A stretch of DNA of 64,000 bases from Rhabditoides inermis (taxonomy: Eukaryota > Nematoda > Chromadorea > Rhabditida > Rhabditidae): positions 1,473,501 to 1,537,500 of the forward strand of contig CAWZYM010000369.1 in NCBI GenBank assembly GCA_963966185.1, in the 5' to 3' direction. Under the pieces are notes generated by a model. That model was not told the DNA's origin, made no database searches, and saw only the letters and a list, made by a program, of their open reading frames with translations. Each line of letters starts with the position of its first letter. Positions within the stretch are counted from its first letter, which is position 1. Both the position numbers and the translations under genes were made by a program. This document shows positions 57,160-64,000 of the stretch, in pieces.

Positions 57160-59124
57160 CTATTCAGTTGCCCGGCTCGCCGCCGCGCCACACGCAGGTC
57201 TACCTGGTGCGCGACCCGCACACCGACGAGGACTTCATCGAGGTGGGTTATTGATTTTGATGATTGATTTATTGATTACCAGTTTGGACAGGACTCGCCT
57301 TTACGGGTGTTGTGTACAGAAAGGCAATTTGTTTTGTTTCGACTATTTGTTCTCACAGTTTCATTGCGGATCGTGTTGTTCAAATTAATTCGCTAAGCAA
57401 TATGCTGTCTTTATTCCATGGTGAATCGTGTTTTGTGCGGGACGGGTGAGCATGACTGGTGTTATGTCACACTTTGACAACATCATGCCGGATTGCGCGG
57501 GACTGTACACGGTACACTGTACGCGCACACAGTCAGCAATTTGGATAATAATATTGATCAATTGCATTCATATAATAATATTGATCAATTGTATTTATAG
57601 TAGGCTCGCAAAAATTGCATTCAAGAACTGTGAACGTGCGTTGAAATTTTCATCGTCCAACAGTTTAGTGTACTGTAAAACTGTTAGACAGCATAATGTT
57701 ATTCGACGAGAAATGTTGAGGTGACTTCGCAATCTATAGTAATATGTATCGTACCGTAACCTCACCGTACCCCTTATCGTACCCCTCACCGAACGAATTC
57801 AATCAAGCTACAATCAAGCATCAAGTATGTATTCGAAGAGCCTGGCCGCGCCTTGACCCCCTCCCCTGCAGGTGCGTGTGGCTGTGGTGGGGAACGTAGA
57901 CGCGGGCAAGTCGACGCTGCTCGGGGTGCTCACCCACTCGGCACTCGACGACGGCAGGGGAGCCGCCAGGACCAAGCTGTTCAGGTGGGCGGGGCGTTGT
58001 TGTTTGTTTGTTGTTGTTGTTTTGTTTATCAGCCTGATTCCGACATGCAATGTTAGCATGATGAGTTATCTGGTAGCACACACAATCCTACAGTGGGGAA
58101 TCGGGGCTTCTTGGCTGGGCTGGAACAGTGCGGCGCGAGTCCTGACTGTTCATGGTAGATGGGCGTGAGCGATGCCACATAGGTTGTGGTTGGCGAAGGC
58201 GAAGACCGAGCTGTATGGAAAGAGTCAGAGTGAGGCTGTTACGTTTGATGATCTATTACTGGCAAAAGTTGAGCAGTGATTGCGATGGGGTATCGGAAAT
58301 TGGATAGGACGGTGTGTGCACTTCGAACGGTATAAATTGTCACTATTTTGTTCACTGTCTCTCTTATTGATGTGCTGAAACATGGAATTTGAAACATTGC
58401 TGATTGATGCCGAAAAATTGGATTTAAAGATACAGGGGCCTATTCAAATAGCATGCTGATCGTAAATTTTCAAATTTCGCGCGTTTCTTTGCTCGTCAAG
58501 AAAACACACGGTACCAGTTGAAAAGTTGGTTGAAATCACGTGAGGAATTACACAAAACATACGGGTGCGGTGGGGATCGAACCCGAGTTAGTCACATCAG
58601 CAGCCGCGCATGCTATCAACAATACCATGAGGGATAGTTGCGGGAGATATATAGAGTGCGGTAGATATACTCAACACACGCGCAGCTATCGATACAAACC
58701 AAGTTTGCTATGTTTTTTCAAGCGGGAATTTGAAATTCTGCGATCAGAGTTGCCGATGAGCGTTTCTCAATCACGATGAACCTTTGTTTCTCCGTTCCAA
58801 TTTAAGTTTGTTTGTATTTTTGTGGACTACAAATCACTAAAATTTGTTAAAAATAGGCCACTGTATCTTTAAAAGGATTTGCAACCAAAACATATTTGAA
58901 CATATTAGACATTAACATGAAACATATTAGAAATTTTTTGGTTTGAAAGTTTTTCTATGTCAGGCACAAGCACGAGTTCGAATCTGGAAGGACGTCGTCG
59001 GTGGGCAACGACATCCTTGGATTCGGACCCAAGGGAGAGGTGGGAAAAGAGGGGAGAGAGAGAGAGAGGAGGGGAGAGAGGGGGGGGGGGTAGGGAAGGA
59101 GGGGTAGGGAAGGAGGGAGGGAGG

Positions 59125-59159
<35 letters not shown>

Positions 59160-62100
59160 ATGGGGAGGAAGGGATGGGATGGAGAGGGGAGAGAGAGAGA
59201 GAGGGGGAAGGAGGGAGGAAGGCAGAGGAAAAGAGAGAGAGAGAGAGAAAGAGGAGGGAAGGAGGGAGGGAGATGTGGTGATGTGGAGGAAAGCAGAGGA
59301 AAAGAGAGGGAGGGGCGGGAGAGAAAGAGGATGGAATGAAGTAGAGGTGCTCTTTTTTAGGCTGAAACTTTCACGTTTATAGCAATTTCAAAGTTCAAAC
59401 TGAAATATTGCAATTCATGCGTTTTGTGTTGATGTTTATATAGGGATCCATGATAAATTTATAACGCTTGTTCTTGCTTTTAATTGTAGGAGTGAATCGG
59501 TATTGCACCATTATAAACACGGGAAACATACAATTTACAATTTCTTGAATATGTTCAATTAAAGTGTTTTCAAGGTTGTGAACAAGCCAGACCCGCACAA
59601 TCACTCACTCGACTGGGTGCAGATCTCGAGGGACTCGAGCAAGGTAGGGAGGTAGGGAGAGAGAGAGAGAGAGAGAGAGACATAGGGTCTAAAAGAGAGA
59701 GCTAGAGGGAAAGGGAGGGGAGAGAGATAGGAAGAGAGAGTGTGTTGTAGATGATCACGTTCATCGACCTGGCGGGCCACGAGAAGTACCTCAAGACGAC
59801 CATCTTCGGCATGACGGGCCACGCGCCCGACTACACCATGCTGATGGTGGGTGGTTGGGTCTTGGGGCAACACTTTATGCCAATCACGAGAGTTGAAATA
59901 GTGAGTTTCTAAAGTTTTTAGTTTCGAAATAAGTTTTGAAACGCGCCGCATTATACTATGCTGATGGTGGGTCTGGGATGTGTTGAAATCATTATGTGAA
60001 TGTGAGTGTAGAATGTGATGTTGACTGGATTGTGCCTTTTTTATGCATTCGTGGGTGGTGGGTTCATTGAGATCGATGGTGGGTGGGTTGAGAGCTGCTG
60101 CATGGAATGATAACCTGCAACCTTGTTCTTGTTCCACATTATTTGTGCGTAGAATGTCAATGTGATGTTGACTGCATTTCTGGTAGTGAGTGTTTTCGTG
60201 TTTGTTGCCGGACTATACTATGCTGATGGTGGCTGGTTGGGTCTTGGGGCAACACTTTATGGGAATCACGAGAGTTGAAATAGTGACTTTCTGTTTTGAG
60301 TTTTGAAATAGTGACGGGACACGCGCCGCATTATACCATGATGTGGTGAAATAACGAATAAGCAATACGCTCAATAAGCTCAAGTAAGCTAATAAGCTTT
60401 AGCTATGCTCATGGTGGGTTGATAGTTGATGACATGACATACACATATGATAATCTTGTTGTTACATGTTTCTTTTGTGTGTGTAGAATGTGGACGACGT
60501 GTGTGGTTGATGGGAATGCAACAGCAAGCGTCTATACAATGTGACGTCGACTGTATCGTCACAGTCGTGTTACAGTTGTACATGTGACCCGAGAGCAATC
60601 GCGCTCTCGGGCCTTGATCACACTAACACCTATAACCCCGCCCCTCCGGCTCCGCATATAAGCTGGGAGTCGGAGAGGATCGGGGCCGATTGCAATGAGA
60701 TAAACACACTACTATTCGTGTTGTCGAGTTGTGGGGAAGGCTGGGGTAGTATCTGAACCCTGATATAGTCCTGATATTACGGTATGATGGTGTGTGTGGA
60801 TGTTTTTAAAGGAACACACCACTCTAAATTTCGTACATAAACTACGACTGCCACATGAAAGAATATTAAAATACAACAACTTTTCATTAATAAACTAAAT
60901 GCTAAAAATGAATATAACATGTAGAAAACGCGCCGCGAAGATTCAATTTCGTAGTGAGATATACCGTCGATACCCTCTAGAGGGTCGTATACACTCGAGA
61001 ACGGTATTCCTCACTACGTTTTTCGGAGCTTTGCGTCGAATTTTCAATGTGTTCCGTTCATTTGAAGGATATGGTTTATTTATGAAAAGTGATTGTATTT
61101 TCATCTTCTATCACGTGGCAGTTGTGGTTTATACACAAAATTTAGAGTGGTACGTTCCTTTAAGGTAGTTTCCGTCGTACGACGTTGTTGTTGGTATTGA
61201 ATTTTATCTCAAACCTTAAATCATTAACTTTGAATAATATGCAATATGCACGGATAATAATAACTCTGAGAAAACGGTATGTTTCCTTCTCGGAGATAGA
61301 GGGAGAAGGAGAGAGATAGAGAGAGAGAGAAAGAGAAAAGGAGAGCGAAAGAAAGAGAGAGAAAGAGAGAGAGAGAAAGAAAGAAAGAGTGAGAGAGAGA
61401 TAGAGAAAGAGAGAGAGAGAGAGAAGGAGAGAGAGATAGAGATAGAGAAAGAGGGAGAGGGAGAAAGAGAGAGAGAGAGATCTGTCTTTCAGATTGGCGC
61501 CAACATGGGTGTGATCGGGACGACCAAGGAGCACCTCAGTCTCGCACTCAGCCTCGGAGTCCCCGTCTTTGTCGTGGGTTTGGTTGTATAAGATATAATA
61601 TATAGATATAGATATAGAGATATATAGATATAGATAGATACAGATAATATAGATATAATAGGTTATATAAGGTGTATTTTGTATGTTGTCCTATTCCTGT
61701 ATGTTGTTCTTTATTCCTTTATGTTTGATTCTATGTGAACTGAAGTAAACTGATTCTCAAATTAGCTTGTCAACGCCGTTCATTTATTATCAGCGAACAA
61801 CGAAACATACCTTTTGTATACGATTTCAAGAATCTTATTAGTGTAGAAACCAACGACTATTCTTCTGAGTGGTTTCGTATGTGAAAAAAAATCAATTTTA
61901 ATCACTTTTTTTTTAAATTCATACGTTTTGATTGTAGGTGGTGACGAAGATCGACATGTGCCCTCCGAACATTCTGGCAGAGACGATGAAGAACATTGCC
62001 AGACTGGTCAAGAGTGGGTGCAGAGGGGGGGGGGGGGGAGGGAGGGAGAGAGAGAGGGAGGGAGAGAGAGAGAGAGATAGAGAGAGAGTTGAAGGGAGAG

Positions 62101-62548
62101 AGAGAGAGAGGGAGGGAGGGAAAGAGGGAGGGAGAGAGAGAGAGGTTGTCTAGGCGCTGGCGCTCGCAAGCTGCCCGTCATGGTCCGCTCCACCGATGAC
62201 GTCATCCACGCCGCCGTCAACTTCCCCAGCAAGAGGTGGGGCAGGTTTTCTTTCTATCTTTTTTCCGTCATGTTTTGCCATGCGTCGGGTGAATAGATAC
62301 AACTGTGCGCCTTTGTGCGGCGGATCGTGATTGTGTTCCGTTGATGGTGAGTAGTGTTGTGAAAGAAGTTGAACGTTTTGAATATGTGTCTTTTGAGTGT
62401 TTGTTGTGTTTGATAATACAATATCAGGGTGTGTCCGATCTTCCAAGTGTCGAACGTGGAGGGCACGAATCTGGAGCTGCTCCGCCACTTTCTCAACATT
62501 GTGCCTCTGCGCCGGATGAGGAACGAGAACGAGCCCGCGCACTTCCAG
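55006..62548 (+). CDS. GTPBP1/GTPBP2-type translational GTPase (partial, continues beyond window)
   Basis: Fourteen predicted exons in consistent phase: 55,006-55,065; 55,255-55,330; 55,815-55,897; 56,115-56,214; 56,910-57,004; 57,168-57,242; 57,872-57,984; 58,964-59,039; 59,575-59,643; 59,751-59,846; 61,493-61,573; 61,938-62,013; 62,154-62,235; 62,428-62,548, about 400 residues. The N-terminus is low complexity and acidic. The GTPase domain starts [20 protein letters not shown] (P-loop), then [20 protein letters not shown] (switch I), [18 protein letters not shown] (DLAGH, G3), [14 protein letters not shown] (TKID, G4) and [18 protein letters not shown]. This order and these motifs match animal GTPBP1/GTPBP2, EF-Tu-like GTPases linked to ribosome rescue and mRNA decay. 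The beta-barrel domains lie past the window edge. ATG follows an acceptor-like TTTCAG by two bases, suggesting spliced-leader addition (inference). Several introns are purine microsatellites. Confidence 0.9.
57005..57160 (+). repeat. G-rich/(GA)n tract in GTPase intron 5
   Basis: Runs of nine or more G alternate with GA repeats on the coding strand, ending 8 bases before the acceptor TATTCAG. Several G runs could form quadruplexes. Confidence 0.85.
58423..58873. mobile_element. Inverted-repeat element with internal tRNA-like segment (GTPase intron 7)
   Basis: The ends are TTTAAAGATACAGGGGCCTATT and, at the right, AATAGGCCACTGTATCTTTAAA, near-perfect inverted repeats. Near 58,560-58,640 the minus strand has a tRNA-like stretch with B-box GGGTTCGATCCCC. 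The interior matches 13,644-13,790. Confidence 0.7.
59040..59345 (+). repeat. GA/GGGA-rich tract directly after a splice donor
   Basis: Nearly pure purine sequence on the coding strand starts at the donor of GTPase exon 8 and runs ~300 bp. The open frame through it (Arg/Glu/Gly) is a composition artefact. Confidence 0.85.
59836..60330 (+). repeat. Internal duplications in GTPase intron 10
   Basis: The end of exon 10 plus its donor region (ACCATGCTGATGGTGGGTGG..) recurs three times downstream: near 59,945-59,970, 60,208-60,305 (about 90 bp matching 59,838-59,925) and 60,312-60,335. These include ACGCGCCGCATTATAC variants of the coding ACGCGCCCGACTACAC. Confidence 0.75.
60806..61165. mobile_element. 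MITE with nested palindromes (GTPase intron 10)
   Basis: Imperfect terminal repeats TTTAAAGGAACACACCACTC and GAGTGGTACGTTCCTTTAA extend inward about 80 bp each. The centre has a second inverted pair (CGTAGTGAGATATACCGT against ACGGTATTCCTCACTACG) around the palindrome ACCCTCTAGAGGGT. No coding capacity. Confidence 0.75.
61295..61480 (+). repeat. (GA)n tract just before a GTPase acceptor
   Basis: GA/GAAA repeats on the coding strand end about a dozen bases before CTGTCTTTCAG of exon 11. Confidence 0.85.
62027..62145 (+). repeat. GA/GGGA tract filling GTPase intron 12
   Basis: The 140-base intron between exons 12 and 13 is almost entirely G and A on the coding strand, leaving only GTTGTCTAG as acceptor context. 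Confidence 0.85.
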
Positions 62549-63028
62549 GTGAGCCAGGAGGTATCGTTGAGGATTTTATGTTTTCGTATTTTGATCGGTG
62601 GAATGTGTTTGATTCGAGAGTACATCTTATCGTCCTAGTATTTTGTTGGCACTTACAGGTAGAACGAGCGGTGTTTTTGGGATGTAGGACGTTCCCTCCA
62701 CATTTTTAGAATAAGTGAAAAGGACGATTCCTCCACTAGCATGAACGATTCCTCCACCCACCATGAACGATCCCTCCACATTGCTAGGACGTTCCCTCCA
62801 CTTCACAATTAGGCGTTTTACAACTTATGTGTGATCTTTGAACTTACTAGAATAGTATTTAGTCATGAATATTGAACCTTGACACTGTCTAGAAACTTTT
62901 ACCATGTTTGCTCATAGTTTCGAATTCACATCTCACTCCTCTCTCCCCTTCAACAAGGCACCATGAGAGAACCAATCTTAGAGACATATCACACGTACCG
63001 CGAAAGAAGCGAACTAGGTGGAACATAG
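62549..63028. other. Intron of the GTPase gene; no feature recognised
   Basis: It contains short repeats of ACGATTCCTCCAC/ACGTTCCCTCCAC near 62,690-62,815 (about five copies). Nothing else supported. Confidence 0.4.
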
Positions 63029-63911
63029 GATTTAGATGTGTGCACATAGAGGTTTTCAAGGCTGCTATAAGGTGGTATAGGTGGTTTTGGTTCATTATGC
63101 AAATTTTATCAGTTAAGGGACCATGCCCTCAATTCGGTCAGGTTTTGTTCCAAACCTGAGCTCTCTAGAGAGCTCATTCGATTTGTCCTAACATTTAAAG
63201 ACAGTTTTCATATGGAAAGTTTTAAATGAAAATTAATTTAAAAAAGTTATGATCAAGAAAATGTTTTTTGCATATTTTTTTGCTTATATACTTTTCTAAC
63301 ATGGGTAGTGTTTAGGTTCACATTCGCTGATCCGGATGAAATTAGTACCATACATACCCTAGGATACCAAATGCCGAAAACCGCTTTCACTTTTTTTCTG
63401 AGCGACCATACGTTTTGAATTATTACGTTTCAAAGTTATGAACGCTTAAAGGAACAGAGGCGTATACCAGAACTATGTGGTAATGAAACTTTCAAATTCG
63501 CACGAAATCACCACGCACCGAGGTGCATGTAAGTTTCATGCAAAGTTGCAAACAGGAATCGAACCCGTGGCTGCGAGAGTGATAGCCCACAGTCTTTTCC
63601 ACTGCGCCGTGCAGCTCATTGGGTTATCACGCGCAAAGACCGCTGCCCTTACGAGCCGAGGTGGTATAGTGGCGAGAGTGAGCGCCTCCCAATCCGGTGC
63701 GCTAGTTCTATCCCATGCACTGCTAAATCTTTTTACACGTTTTAATTAGTCTATGTAGTGTTTTTAAAGCAGATCTGGTGTTGGTGTTGCCTTCTGGCGC
63801 TATCATGGTCATGTTCCCTTAACTGATATATTTTGCATAATGGACCCAAATCACCTATACCACCTTGTAGAGCAGCCTTGAAAACCTCTATGTGCACACA
63901 TGTGTTTCCTT
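63029..63911. mobile_element. ~880-bp inverted-repeat element enclosing tRNA-like sequences
   Basis: Arms of about 95 bp: left TGTGCACATAGAGGTTTTCA, on to GCAAATTTTATCAGTTAAGG; right is its reverse complement with ~10% differences. Inside, at 63,448, is the AAAGGAACAG end motif of the tRNA-containing family. A minus-strand tRNA-like stretch lies at about 63,547-63,620 (B box GGGTTCGATTCC), and a plus-strand one at about 63,655-63,720. Confidence 0.65.
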
Positions 63912-63917
63912 TATCCA

Positions 63918-63918
<1 letters not shown>

Positions 63919-64000
<82 letters not shown>
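63919..64000. repeat. (AT)n microsatellite at window end
   Basis: Perfect AT repeat reaching the last base; the true length is unknown. Confidence 0.95.

Noticed and set aside
58957..59382. 141-codon Arg/Glu/Gly-rich frame
   Set aside because: It begins in a genuine GTPase exon but then only reads through a GA/GGGA microsatellite intron.

Overview
The window is nuclear DNA of a small-intron animal, most likely a nematode (inference). Protein genes are split into many short exons with GT..AG introns, some only about 40 nt. One start codon lies two bases after a TTTCAG, as at a trans-splice acceptor. The repeats are animal types: LINEs, tRNA-derived SINEs, MITEs and long microsatellites. I could not identify the species.

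Positions 1-42,195 are a duplicated, transposon-rich region. The 13.6 kb at 1-13,643 recur almost base for base at 21,077-34,724 (period 21,076). Each copy holds, in order: the start of a minus-strand 'GDKGG' protein gene of unknown function; a minus-strand basic protein with imperfect Ala/His/Arg repeats; a plus-strand multi-exon DDE transposase; tRNA-like SINE heads; and a minus-strand multi-exon gene of unknown function with a hydrophobic leader and an Asp/Ser/Thr-rich tail. Most of that last gene lies in a 4.66-kb unit that is itself tandemly repeated, 1.4 units in the first block and 3 in the second. Only the left-most unit of each block keeps the last exons.

The stretch 13,644-21,076, seen once here, carries the end of a Gly/Pro/Gln-rich protein gene (minus) and the GDKGG gene. 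The latter is interrupted by a full-length CR1/Jockey-like LINE with intact ORF1 and ORF2.

Positions 42,196-48,212 are a graveyard of decayed LINE pieces, nested inverted-repeat elements, and a perfect (TTCC)n array of about 990 bp lying inside a broken reverse transcriptase.

The right third holds two recognisable cellular genes. One is a PP1-like serine/threonine phosphatase (minus, 48,213-51,784, about 11 exons) with a hydrophobic N-terminus. The other is the N-terminal two thirds of a GTPBP1/GTPBP2-type translational GTPase (plus, 55,006 to beyond 62,548, 14 exons seen). Several introns of the GTPase gene are long purine (GA/GGGA) tracts on the coding strand. SINEs, inverted-repeat elements and a terminal (AT)n run fill the rest.

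The point needing most caution is the 21-kb duplication. Its near-perfect identity and unequal unit number fit either a very recent duplication or two haplotypes joined during assembly.
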